Shown here in pieces: positions 51,313 through 59,959 of a DNA stretch of 64,000 bases. A program made the position numbers and the translations under genes. The DNA is taken from positions 53,318 to 117,317 of the forward strand of contig CANMMF010000012.1 in assembly GCA_947498985.1 (NCBI GenBank). The letters are read 5' to 3'. Below the pieces are notes generated by a model. It did not search any database, was not told the origin of the DNA, and saw only the letters and a list, made by a program, of their open reading frames with translations. Numbering within the stretch: position 1 is the stretch's first letter; every line of letters begins with the position of its first letter. This DNA is from an uncultured Paracoccaceae bacterium (GTDB lineage: Bacteria > Pseudomonadota > Alphaproteobacteria > Rhodobacterales > Rhodobacteraceae).

Positions 51313-52470
51313 CTAGCCGTCCGTGACCAGCAACTGGCGCGGGTAGTCGGTGAGGTAGTCGCAGCCGTTTTCGGTCACCACGATGCTGTCGCCGATCCGG
51401 CCCGCCGTCATCCCGTCAACCGAAATGCCGCCATCCACCGCAAAGGTCATGCCGGGCTGCAGGACCGTCCTGTCACCCGCCTTCAGCTCGGGCGCTTCGA
51501 GAAATGCAACCCCGATGGAGCGCCCGGTGCGGTAGCCCGTCTCGAACCCGCGCGCCGCGTAGACCTCATTTGCTGCCGCCGCGATGTCCTGCGCTTCGAC
51601 GCCCGGGCGGATCGCGGCAATCGCGGCCTGCTGCGCATCGATGGCCGCCTGCTGCACCAGCGCGTCCTTGTCGCGTACCTCGCCGATATGAAACATCCGG
51701 TCGAAGCCGAGCTTGTATTGCTTGAACTGCGCCATGTTGCAAAAGCAGAAATAGACCGGGTCGAACCGCCCATAGGGTTTGACCGAGGCGCGCCGGTGCA
51801 CCATCGCGGTGTCGGTGCCGCTCTGCAGGATCTGCAGGTTGTGGATCATCGGAGAGACAAACCGCTCCCACCCGGTGTCGGTCAGAAACCCCGCCGCGGC
51901 GCGTGTGCCGGCATCGATCACCGCAAGCGCGCTTTCATATTCGCGCGCGCCCGCCTGCAGGGAGCCATGCGCGGCGGCCATCATCGCACCGGCGATCTGC
52001 CCGGCCTGCCGCATCACCGAGATCTCGAAGGGCGACTTGATCATCCGCTGCTGCCCGAGCACCGGCCCGATATCCTTCAGCGGAACATCCGCATAGCGGT
52101 CCTCGAGACAGTTGCGGATGATGGCCGGTATCTCCGAGCGCTCGATCCAGAGCGCGTCCGGCGTCTCCGGCAAGGCCCCGGACAGCGCCCGCGCCCAGCT
52201 GTTCTGGCCTGCATCCTCCCAGCCGCGCACGTCCGAGACCCAGGTCATCTCGGCCACCATGTCGCTTTCCATCAGCGGCGTGATCACAACCGGCTCTGCA
52301 TCGGCGGGCACGATCAGCATGGTCGGGCGGCCGAACTCGATCCCCAGATACCCCCAGAACCCCGCGAGATAGGCAATGGCGCTTTCGGAGGTGAAGATCG
52401 CGTGGCTGGCGCCGATCTTCTGCAGCCGCGCCTGCAGCGTTCTGGTTCGGGCGATGGCTTCGTCCAGCAT
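51313..52470 (-). CDS. Creatinase/aminopeptidase P (M24)-family protein lacking canonical metal ligands
   Basis: This is a 385-aa two-domain pita-bread protein. The N-terminal creatinase domain (to about 130) contains IFTSESAIAYLAGFWGYLG. In the C-terminal domain, positions where M24 metallopeptidases carry two Asp, a His and two Glu read FDPVYFCFCNMAQFKQYKLGFDR and YRTGRSIGVAFLEAPEL. The usual D-x-G...D and G-H-G motifs are absent, as in metal-independent creatinase and some ectoine-hydrolase-like proteins. It therefore probably hydrolyses a small amide or cyclic metabolite rather than peptides. It is coupled to the nitrilase gene. Confidence 0.82.
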   Translation of the reverse strand: MLDEAIARTRTLQARLQKIGASHAIFTSESAIAYLAGFWGYLGIEFGRPTMLIVPADAEPVVITPLMESDMVAEMTWVSDVRGWEDAGQNSWARALSGALPETPDALWIERSEIPAIIRNCLEDRYADVPLKDIGPVLGQQRMIKSPFEISVMRQAGQIAGAMMAAAHGSLQAGAREYESALAVIDAGTRAAAGFLTDTGWERFVSPMIHNLQILQSGTDTAMVHRRASVKPYGRFDPVYFCFCNMAQFKQYKLGFDRMFHIGEVRDKDALVQQAAIDAQQAAIAAIRPGVEAQDIAAAANEVYAARGFETGYRTGRSIGVAFLEAPELKAGDRTVLQPGMTFAVDGGISVDGMTAGRIGDSIVVTENGCDYLTDYPRQLLVTDG

Positions 52471-52702
52471 CGGGGGCGGCGCTCCTGCGGTTGGGATGCG
52501 CCCAGTCTATGCGGCAATCGGGCTGAGCGACGGTGCCGTTCCCGACATCCGGCGATCATTTGCGGCACCGGGGGCCCGGCGTCTGCGCAGGTCTTCACCG
52601 AAAGCTGATCCATCGTGAATGGCGACAGGGCCGATTTGTGTGGACTGTGGGGGCAAGATGCGCGGCGCGCAGCCGCCAGGACCAGAGACGAAAGGGGTCA
52701 CG

Positions 52703-54088
52703 ATGGTTTCAGCACTGGGGCAGAGCGCCCGCAAGAGCATGGTGTCCGCGCTGGTCGCGTGCTTCGCCCTGGTCGCAGGCGTATCGGAGGCCAACGAGCC
52801 GGACCGGCTGCCTGATTACGTGATCGCGCATTTCGGCACACCGCCCGCCATTCCCGACGGGCCCTTGCCCGAGCCCGTGACATCCGCGGTGCAAACCGCC
52901 TTTGTCGACAGCATCGCGCAGTCGCTGTGGGAAAGCGATCAGGAGATCGCGCTCGACACGATCGCAGCGTCAAAGGATCCCCGGCTGGCGTGGTTCATCG
53001 CCGATCTCATGCGCTTTGCACCGGGCCAGAGCCTGACCGCGCGCCTTTCCGGTGCCGCCTCGCAATTGCTGGAAAAGGAGATGCCCGCGCAGAACGCCTG
53101 GGGCCATGTCACCGATCATCTGATCGCCTGGGACATCCCCGCGCCGCCCAATTATCTGGAGACCAAGCGCGCCATCTTCACCAGCATCGTGCCCGCCTGG
53201 GAGGCGCTGTTCGTGGAGGGCGATATCGACTGGCGGCATGTCTCCTGGGGTGGTGTCATGATCGATGATCGCGCGTTCGGGCGAACCCACCAGCCCTGCA
53301 ATTGCATCCCCGCCGCCGACAATCCCGCGGTCAGTAGCGCCGAAGAGGCGACCTGGCTCGCGGACGATGCCACCGTGTTCGGCATCGAGGTGAACGGCGA
53401 ATACCGCGCCTATCCGCGCCGCATCATGGAAGTGCGCGAGATGGTCAACGACACGCTGGGGGGCCGCGATCTCGGCATCCCCTATTGCACCTTGTGCGGC
53501 GCGGCGCAGGCCTATTTCACCGACCGCCTGCCCGACGGGATCCAGCGCCCGGTGCTGCGCACTTCGGGGCTTTTGATCCGCTCCAACAAGGTCATGTATG
53601 ACGTGGTGACCTATTCGGTCTTCGACACGTTCCTGGGCAAGGCGGTCACCGGGCCGCTGGCCGAAAAGGGGCTGAAACTGGAGCAGGCCAGCGTGGTGAC
53701 CACTGACTGGGGTACCTGGAAGCGCGCGCATCCCGAGACAACCGTGCTGGTGGAGGCGCTGGCGCTGGGGCGTGATTTCGACTTCCGCAATGGCCGCGAC
53801 GCAAACGGCCCGATCTTTCCCATCGGCGATGTCGATCCGCGCCTGCCGGTGCATGAGGATGTGATCGGGGTGATTACCGCCTCGGGCACACCGGTCGCGT
53901 TTCAGCGCAGCACCGCGCTGGTGGCCCTGAAGGCGGGCCGCGAGATCGCGGTGGAGAATGTTCGCCTGCGCCTCGATGCGGGCGGGATCCGCGCGGTTGA
54001 CAAAAGCGGCGCCGATCTTGGCAGCCACCAGGCCTTCTGGTTCGCCTGGTCGCAGTTCCACCCCGACACCGAGCTCTGGCAGGGCTGA
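52703..54088 (+). CDS. DUF3179 domain-containing exported protein
   Basis: This is a 461-aa protein. A signal sequence (KSMVSALVACFALVAGVSEA) is followed by a novel helical region (about 30-190). The DUF3179 domain runs from about 200 to the end, recognised by GIEVNGEYRAYPRRIMEVREMVND, GIPYCTLCGAAQAYF and FDTFLGKAVTGPL. Five cysteines include CNC and CTLC pairs that could bind metal or form disulfides. Function is unknown; the family is exported and widespread. I chose the ATG at 52703 because AAAGGGG precedes it. A second in-frame Met at 52739 would also keep the signal core. It is flanked by the creatinase-like gene and a converging LysR gene. Confidence 0.83.
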   Translation: MVSALGQSARKSMVSALVACFALVAGVSEANEPDRLPDYVIAHFGTPPAIPDGPLPEPVTSAVQTAFVDSIAQSLWESDQEIALDTIAASKDPRLAWFIADLMRFAPGQSLTARLSGAASQLLEKEMPAQNAWGHVTDHLIAWDIPAPPNYLETKRAIFTSIVPAWEALFVEGDIDWRHVSWGGVMIDDRAFGRTHQPCNCIPAADNPAVSSAEEATWLADDATVFGIEVNGEYRAYPRRIMEVREMVNDTLGGRDLGIPYCTLCGAAQAYFTDRLPDGIQRPVLRTSGLLIRSNKVMYDVVTYSVFDTFLGKAVTGPLAEKGLKLEQASVVTTDWGTWKRAHPETTVLVEALALGRDFDFRNGRDANGPIFPIGDVDPRLPVHEDVIGVITASGTPVAFQRSTALVALKAGREIAVENVRLRLDAGGIRAVDKSGADLGSHQAFWFAWSQFHPDTELWQG

Positions 54089-54095
54089 CCGCGCC

Positions 54096-55013
54096 TCAGG
54101 CGACGTCGCGCGCCATGGCCTGCAGCCGCGCGACGCTTTGCTCGAGCAGAAAGTCGATAAACAGCCGCACTTTCTTGTCCTGCAAGCGGCGGTGCGGATA
54201 AAGGCAGCCAAAAAGCGATGGCTCGGGCGGCGTGTCGGGCAGCAACTCGACCAGCGCACCGCTGGCCAGATGCTCGGCCACGTCGAAGCGCGGTTTCATC
54301 ACGATGCCGCGCCCGGCCAAAGCCCAGAGCGTCAGCACGTCGCCATCGTCGGAATCGTAGCTGCCCGACACTTCGTACTTGCGCGGCCCGTCCGCTGTCT
54401 CGAGCACCCAGAACCATTCCGGCGAGCGCGGATAACGCAGCAGCAGACAGTTGTGCTTGTGCAGATCGGCGGGCTTTGCAGGTGTGCCGAACTGCGCCAG
54501 ATAGTCGGGCGCAGCGCAGAGCACGCGCGGCGTGTCGATGATCTTGCGCAGTTTGAGTTCCGAATCCGGCGGGCGTCCGACGAAGAACGCCAGATCCAGC
54601 CCGTCATCGACGATATCGACCTTGCGGTCCGACAGCCGCAGCCGCACGGAAACGTCGGGGTAACGGTCGACAAAATCGGGGATCAGCGGCGCGATGATGC
54701 GCTTGCCGATCCCCAGCGGCGCCGACACCCGGATCGCGCCGCTGGGCTGATGCGAAAACCCCGACATCGCGGCCTCCGCGTCTTCGAGCGAGGTAACCAC
54801 CCGCCGCGCATGGCCGTAAAACGCCTCTCCGGCTTCGGTGGGGGTGAGTTTGCGGGTGGTGCGGTTGAACAGGCGGACATTCAGGCGCTGCTCCAGCTCC
54901 TTGATCCGGTTGCTGGCCACCGCGGGTGTCAGCCGCAGATCGCGGCCCCCCGCGGTGATGCTGCCCAGCTCCATCACCCGGACGAAAACGCGCAGGCTGT
55001 CCATGTAGGGCAT
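54096..55013 (-). CDS. LysR-family regulator, purine-locus copy 1
   Basis: This is a 305-aa LysR regulator. The winged helix-turn-helix (DSLRVFVRVMELGSITAGGRDL, then TPAVASNRIKELEQRLNVRLFNRTTRKL) is followed by an effector domain typical of the CrgA-like subgroup (GAIRVSAPLGIGKRIIAPLIPDF). It is divergent from xdhA across a 127-bp gap with a perfect inverted repeat, so it probably controls xanthine dehydrogenase expression. I chose the ATG at 55013 for the AAGGAGC site. A second LysR protein of the same subgroup lies at the other end of the purine operon. Confidence 0.9.
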   Translation of the reverse strand: MPYMDSLRVFVRVMELGSITAGGRDLRLTPAVASNRIKELEQRLNVRLFNRTTRKLTPTEAGEAFYGHARRVVTSLEDAEAAMSGFSHQPSGAIRVSAPLGIGKRIIAPLIPDFVDRYPDVSVRLRLSDRKVDIVDDGLDLAFFVGRPPDSELKLRKIIDTPRVLCAAPDYLAQFGTPAKPADLHKHNCLLLRYPRSPEWFWVLETADGPRKYEVSGSYDSDDGDVLTLWALAGRGIVMKPRFDVAEHLASGALVELLPDTPPEPSLFGCLYPHRRLQDKKVRLFIDFLLEQSVARLQAMARDVA

Positions 55014-55033
55014 AATGAACGCTCCTTCGATTA

Positions 55034-55048
55034 TCAACGAAACGTTGA
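55034..55048. promoter_or_regulatory. Candidate LysR operator upstream of xdhA
   Basis: The perfect inverted repeat TCAACG-AAA-CGTTGA lies 21 bp before the divergent LysR gene and 93 bp before xdhA. It fits the symmetric LysR-box form. TATAAG at 55056 is a possible -10 for xdhA. Confidence 0.55.
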
Positions 55049-55140
55049 AAAAGCCTATAAGACTATCCCGCTTATCTGCAAGGTCTCTTCGCGCAAAGAT
55101 CAGGGCACGCGGGCATCATCGCCGCGTCAAGGAGGGGAAG

Positions 55141-56598
55141 ATGACCATCAGGGACCATGTCCGCTTTGTTCTGAACGCGCAGGAGATCGCGCGCGCCGAC
55201 ATAGCCGCCACCGATACACTGCTTGATTTCATACGAAACGACCGCCGCCTCACCGGGACCAAGGAAGGCTGCGCCGAGGGCGATTGCGGGGCCTGCACCG
55301 TGCTGGTCGGGCGCCTGCAGAACGGCGTCCTGCGCTACCAGCCGGTCAATGCCTGCATCCAGCTTCTGGCTTCTCTCGACGCCTGCCACGTGGTCACCAT
55401 CGAATATCTCTCCGGTCCCGATGGCAGGCTGCACGCCGTGCAACAGGCCATGGTCGAGCACCACGCCAGCCAGTGCGGTTTTTGCACCCCCGGCTTCGTG
55501 ATGGCGCTTTACGCGCTCTGGATGGCCAACCCCGATCCCACCGAAACCGAGATCGAGACCGCGCTGCAGGGCAACCTGTGCCGCTGCACCGGTTACGAGC
55601 CGATCATCCGCGCGGCACAGGCGGCGACCGCTCTGGGCTCCCCGGCCGAAGACAGTCTCAACCGCGAGAGGGCCGAGATGAGCGCGCGTCTGGCCGCACT
55701 CGGGGATGGCCGAAGGGTCGAGGTCGCGCGCGGCCAAAGCCGCTGCATCCTGCCCGCTTCAGTGGACGATCTGGCCGCGATCCTTGTCGACACACCCGAT
55801 GCCACGCTGGTGGCGGGCGCCACGGATGTGGGGCTCTGGGTCACGAAGTTCCTGCGCGATATCTCTCCGGTGGTCTTTCTGGGGCATCTCGATGCGCTGC
55901 GCCGCCTCGAGGTGACCGACCAAGGCATCGAGATGGGCGCCGGGGTCAGCTACACCGACAGTCACGCCACGCTCTGCGCCGATTACCCGCATCTCGACGC
56001 GTTCTGGAACCGCATCGCCGGTTGGCAGATCCGCAACATGGGCACGATCGGCGGCAATGTCGCCAATGGCTCGCCTATCGGGGACACACCGCCGGTGCTG
56101 ATCGCGCTCGGCGCCACGATCACGCTGCGCAAGGGTGACGCGCGCCGCAATTTGCCCGTCGAGGACTTCTTTGTCGAATACGGCAAACAGGATCGCGCGC
56201 CGGGTGAGTTTCTGGAAAGCCTGACGGTGCCGCGACCCGCGCCGGGCCATCTGCATGCGGCCTACAAGATCTCCAAGCGCCGGGACGAGGATATCTCGTC
56301 GACCTGTGCGGCCTTCAACATCCGCGTCGAGGCGGACCGGATCACCGAGGCGCGCATCGCCTTCGGCGGCATGGCCGGAACCCCCAAGCGCGCCACCCAT
56401 GCCGAAGCCGCGCTGACCGGACAGGCCTGGAGCGCGTCCAGTTTCGACGCCGCCGCCGCTGCCCTGGCCGAGGATTTCGCCCCGCTGTCGGATTGGCGCG
56501 CCTCGGCGGAGTATCGGATGCAATCGTCGCAGAACCTCTTTCGCCGGTTCTGGCTGGAACATCAGCACGGCGACGCGCCCGTGCGTCTGAGCGCCTGA
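55141..56598 (+). CDS. xdhA: Xanthine dehydrogenase small subunit XdhA
   Basis: This is a 485-aa subunit carrying two [2Fe-2S] clusters and FAD. The plant-type ferredoxin domain has EGCAEGDCGACTVLVG. The second cluster domain has CGFCTPGFVMALYA and CRCTGYEPI. The FAD domain (about 195 onward) shows LVAGATDVGLWVTK and NMGTIGGNVANGSPIGDTPP, and ends in a CO-dehydrogenase flavoprotein C-terminal domain. It passes electrons from the molybdenum subunit to NAD+. The ATG follows AAGGAGGGG. It is 14 bp before xdhB. The operon oxidises hypoxanthine and xanthine to urate. Confidence 0.95.
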   Translation: MTIRDHVRFVLNAQEIARADIAATDTLLDFIRNDRRLTGTKEGCAEGDCGACTVLVGRLQNGVLRYQPVNACIQLLASLDACHVVTIEYLSGPDGRLHAVQQAMVEHHASQCGFCTPGFVMALYALWMANPDPTETEIETALQGNLCRCTGYEPIIRAAQAATALGSPAEDSLNRERAEMSARLAALGDGRRVEVARGQSRCILPASVDDLAAILVDTPDATLVAGATDVGLWVTKFLRDISPVVFLGHLDALRRLEVTDQGIEMGAGVSYTDSHATLCADYPHLDAFWNRIAGWQIRNMGTIGGNVANGSPIGDTPPVLIALGATITLRKGDARRNLPVEDFFVEYGKQDRAPGEFLESLTVPRPAPGHLHAAYKISKRRDEDISSTCAAFNIRVEADRITEARIAFGGMAGTPKRATHAEAALTGQAWSASSFDAAAAALAEDFAPLSDWRASAEYRMQSSQNLFRRFWLEHQHGDAPVRLSA

Positions 56599-56612
56599 GG
56601 GAGGGCACGATC

Positions 56613-59021
56613 ATGACCAATGAAAATCTTGTCGACGCCCCGCTTGGCACGCAGAAGCGGCGCGATCCACCGGTGACCGAGCAACTCGTCGGCAGCCCCC
56701 AGGGCGGGCCGATCAGGGGCGCGGTGCATGGCAACCTCGCCCATGACAGCGCCGTCAAGCACGTCACGGGCCGCGCCGAATATTGCGACGACATCGCCGA
56801 GCCCGCAGGCACTCTGCACGCTTATCTGGGGCTCTCGACCCGCGCCCATGCCGCGATCCGCGGTCTCGATCTGGATGCGGTGCGCACCGCCCCCGGCGTG
56901 GTGGGTGTGCTGACCGCCGACGACATTCCGGGTGTGAACGACGTCTCGCCCACCGGGCGCGACGACGAGCCGATCTTTGCCACCGGAAAGGTCGAGTTCT
57001 GGGGGCAGCCGATCTTTGCGGTTGTGGCCGAGACCCGCGACGCCGCCCGCCGTGCGGCGTTGCTGGCGCGCGTCGATTACGAGGATCTGCCGCATGCGCT
57101 TGACCCCGAAGCCGCGCAGCAGGCGGGGATGGGGTATGTCACGCCGCCGCTCACGCTGAAACGCGGCGATGCGGCATCCGCGATGCAGCGGGCACCGCAC
57201 CGCATCGCAGGCAAACTGCGCGTCGGCGGGCAGGACCACATGTATCTCGAAGGCCATATCGCCTTTGCCATTCCGGGTGAGGATGACGATGTGACCGTGC
57301 ATTCCTCAACCCAGCATCCCAGCGAGGCACAGCATATGGTGGCCCATGTGCTGGGGGTGCCTTCGAATGCGGTCACGGTGAACGTGCGGCGCATGGGCGG
57401 CGGTTTCGGCGGCAAGGAAACGCAGATGAACCTCTTCTGCTCGGTCGCCGCGGTCGCCGCCAAGAAGTGGCACCGCGCCGTCAAGATCCGCCCCGACCGC
57501 GACGACGACATGAGCGCCACCGGCAAGCGGCACGACTTCGTCATCGACTACGAGGTGGGCTTTGACGATGACGGACGCATTCTTGCGGTCACGGGCGAGT
57601 TCGCCGCGCGCTGCGGGTTTTCCTCGGATCTGTCCGGGCCGGTCACGGACCGCGCGCTCTTTCACGCTGACAACGCCTATTTCTACCCCGACGTTCTGCT
57701 CAACTCCCACCCGATGAAGACCCACACCGTCTCCAACACCGCGTTTCGCGGCTTTGGCGGCCCGCAGGGGGTGATCGCCGCCGAGCGGATCATCGAAGAG
57801 ATCGCCTATCATCGCGGGCTCGACAGCCTCGAGGTGCGGCGGCGGAATTTCTACGGCGAAGCCGGGCGCGATGTGACGCCCTATCACCAGACGGTCGAGG
57901 ACAATATCGCACCGCGCATCGTGCAGGAGCTGGCGGAGAGCTGCGACTACGAGACCCGCCGCGCCGCGGTGCGCGACTGGAACGCCCGCGGCGGCGTGAT
58001 CCGCCGCGGCATCGCGCTGACGCCGGTGAAGTTCGGCATCTCCTTCACCGCCACCTGGTACAATCAGGCGGGCGCGCTGCTGCACGTCTATTCCGACGGC
58101 TCGATCCACCTCAACCATGGCGGCACCGAGATGGGACAGGGCCTCAACACCAAGGTCGCCCAGGTGGTCGCGGACGAGCTGCAGGTCGATATCGACCACA
58201 TCAAGATCACCCGCACCACAACCGAGAAAGTGCCCAACACCTCCGCCACCGCCGCCTCTTCGGGCTCCGATCTCAATGGCATGGCGGCGCAGGACGCGGC
58301 CCTGCAGATCAAGGAGCGGCTCATTGCCTTCGCGGCGGAGCGCTGGCAGACCGAGGCCGCCAATGTGCGCTTCATCCGCAACGCGGTGCAGATCGGCAGC
58401 GAGACGATTGCCTTTCCGGAGTTCATCCGGGAGGCCTATATGGCGCGCATCCACCTTTCGGCGGCAGGGTTCTACAAGACCCCCAAGATCCACTGGGACC
58501 GGGACACCGGCAAGGGGCGGCCGTTCTACTATTTCGCTTATGGCGCGGCCTGTTCGGAGGTCTCCGTCGACACGCTCACCGGCGAATACCGGGTCGAGCG
58601 CACCGACATCCTGCATGATGTGGGCCGCTCGCTGAACCCGGTGATCGACAAGGGACAGGTCGAAGGCGCGTTTGTCCAGGGCATGGGGTGGCTGACCACC
58701 GAAGAGCTCTGGTGGGACAGCAAAGGCCAGCTGCGCACCCACGCGCCCTCGACCTACAAGATCCCGCTGGCCTCCGACCGCCCGCAGGTTTTCAACGTGG
58801 CGCTGGCCAGCTGGTCGGAGAACCGCGAGCAGACGATCAAACGCTCCAAAGCGGTGGGGGAGCCGCCCTTCATGCTGGGCATCTCGGTCTTCGAGGCGCT
58901 CTCGCACGCGGTGGCCAGCGTCGACAACTATCGCACCTGCCCCCGGCTCGACGCGCCTGCCACGCCGGAATGTGTGCTGATGGCGATCACCCGGCTGCAA
59001 GCGTCGCAGGGCACGGTCTGA
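56613..59021 (+). CDS. xdhB: Xanthine dehydrogenase molybdopterin subunit XdhB
   Basis: This is an 802-aa catalytic subunit. The N-terminal xanthine-oxidase a/b-hammerhead domain (AVKHVTGRAEYCDD; VEFWGQPIFAVVAETRDAAR) is followed by the molybdopterin-binding domain with GGGFGGKETQMN, FRGFGGPQGV, NHGGTEMGQGLNTKVAQVVADEL and the catalytic Glu in KAVGEPPFMLGISV. These residues match xanthine dehydrogenases rather than aldehyde or CO dehydrogenases. Its stop overlaps the xdhC start by one base (TGATG). Confidence 0.95.
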   Translation: MTNENLVDAPLGTQKRRDPPVTEQLVGSPQGGPIRGAVHGNLAHDSAVKHVTGRAEYCDDIAEPAGTLHAYLGLSTRAHAAIRGLDLDAVRTAPGVVGVLTADDIPGVNDVSPTGRDDEPIFATGKVEFWGQPIFAVVAETRDAARRAALLARVDYEDLPHALDPEAAQQAGMGYVTPPLTLKRGDAASAMQRAPHRIAGKLRVGGQDHMYLEGHIAFAIPGEDDDVTVHSSTQHPSEAQHMVAHVLGVPSNAVTVNVRRMGGGFGGKETQMNLFCSVAAVAAKKWHRAVKIRPDRDDDMSATGKRHDFVIDYEVGFDDDGRILAVTGEFAARCGFSSDLSGPVTDRALFHADNAYFYPDVLLNSHPMKTHTVSNTAFRGFGGPQGVIAAERIIEEIAYHRGLDSLEVRRRNFYGEAGRDVTPYHQTVEDNIAPRIVQELAESCDYETRRAAVRDWNARGGVIRRGIALTPVKFGISFTATWYNQAGALLHVYSDGSIHLNHGGTEMGQGLNTKVAQVVADELQVDIDHIKITRTTTEKVPNTSATAASSGSDLNGMAAQDAALQIKERLIAFAAERWQTEAANVRFIRNAVQIGSETIAFPEFIREAYMARIHLSAAGFYKTPKIHWDRDTGKGRPFYYFAYGAACSEVSVDTLTGEYRVERTDILHDVGRSLNPVIDKGQVEGAFVQGMGWLTTEELWWDSKGQLRTHAPSTYKIPLASDRPQVFNVALASWSENREQTIKRSKAVGEPPFMLGISVFEALSHAVASVDNYRTCPRLDAPATPECVLMAITRLQASQGTV

Positions 59022-59959
59022 TGCCGGGGCTTGCCGATCTCACGGCGTTTCTGGCCGCAAATGGCCCGGTTGTGCGGGCCGAGCTGACCCGGGTCGCCGG
59101 ATCCTCGCCGCGCAACGAAGGCACCGTCATGCTGATCGCCGAGGCCGCGCTCTGCGGCACCATCGGCGGCGGGCGGCTGGAGTTTCTGGTGGTCGAAGAG
59201 GCGCGCGGCATGCTGCGCGACGGGCTGCTGCAAACCACGCTCGACCTGCCGCTTGGACCCGAGATCGGTCAGTGTTGCGGCGGGCGGGTCACCGCCCGGC
59301 TCACCCGGATGCGCGCGGCGGACAAGGCCGCGGCGCTCCGCGATGCGCGGGCAACGCAAGCGGCGCTGCCCGAAATCTATGTCTGCGGCGCGGGCCATGT
59401 GGGTCGGGCGCTGGCCGATCTGCTGCAACACATGCCGGTGCGCTGCGTGCTGATGGACAGCCGCGCGGAGGAACTGGCCCAAAGCGACGCGGCGGTCGAA
59501 AAACGCCTCAGCGTTCTGCCCGAGATGGACATCGCCGGGGCGGCCCCACGCAGCGCGTTCGTCGTGCTGACCCATGATCACGGGCTCGACTTCCTGCTGA
59601 CCTCCGCCGCGCTGGAGCGGCAGGACGCCGCCTATGTCGGCATGATCGGCTCAAAGACCAAACGCGTGAAATTCCGCAACTGGATGCGCGACACCGCCGG
59701 TGCAGGGCAGATCGAGCAGCTGACCTGCCCCATCGGCGCCACGCAAAGCGCCGACAAGCGGCCCGCGGTCATTGCCGCCTTTGTGGTGGCCGAAATCCTC
59801 GAAACGCTCACTTGCGGCGCCGCGACGGCGTCCGCACCGGACCACCGGGCCACCCCGGTCCCGCAACCCGAACGGGACCCACTCAAAGGCGCGAACCGCT
59901 TCGCAGAGGCGCGCATATCCCATGGAGGAGGACACCGCCATGACCACGACCACGTATGA
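59021..59959 (+). CDS. xdhC: Xanthine dehydrogenase accessory protein XdhC
   Basis: This is a 312-aa molybdenum-cofactor chaperone that inserts sulfurated Moco into XdhB. The N-terminal XdhC/CoxI domain has VRVAGSSPR-like AELTRVAGSSPRNEGTVMLI and CGTIGGGRLEF. GQCCGGRV contains the cofactor-binding cysteines. The C-terminal Rossmann domain has YVCGAGHVGRALADLL and YVGMIGSKTKRVKFRNWM. The last 40 residues are unconserved and end in a His-rich GGGHRHDHDHV produced where the gene overlaps the permease start. The tail may be incidental. Confidence 0.93.
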   Translation: MPGLADLTAFLAANGPVVRAELTRVAGSSPRNEGTVMLIAEAALCGTIGGGRLEFLVVEEARGMLRDGLLQTTLDLPLGPEIGQCCGGRVTARLTRMRAADKAAALRDARATQAALPEIYVCGAGHVGRALADLLQHMPVRCVLMDSRAEELAQSDAAVEKRLSVLPEMDIAGAAPRSAFVVLTHDHGLDFLLTSAALERQDAAYVGMIGSKTKRVKFRNWMRDTAGAGQIEQLTCPIGATQSADKRPAVIAAFVVAEILETLTCGAATASAPDHRATPVPQPERDPLKGANRFAEARISHGGGHRHDHDHV

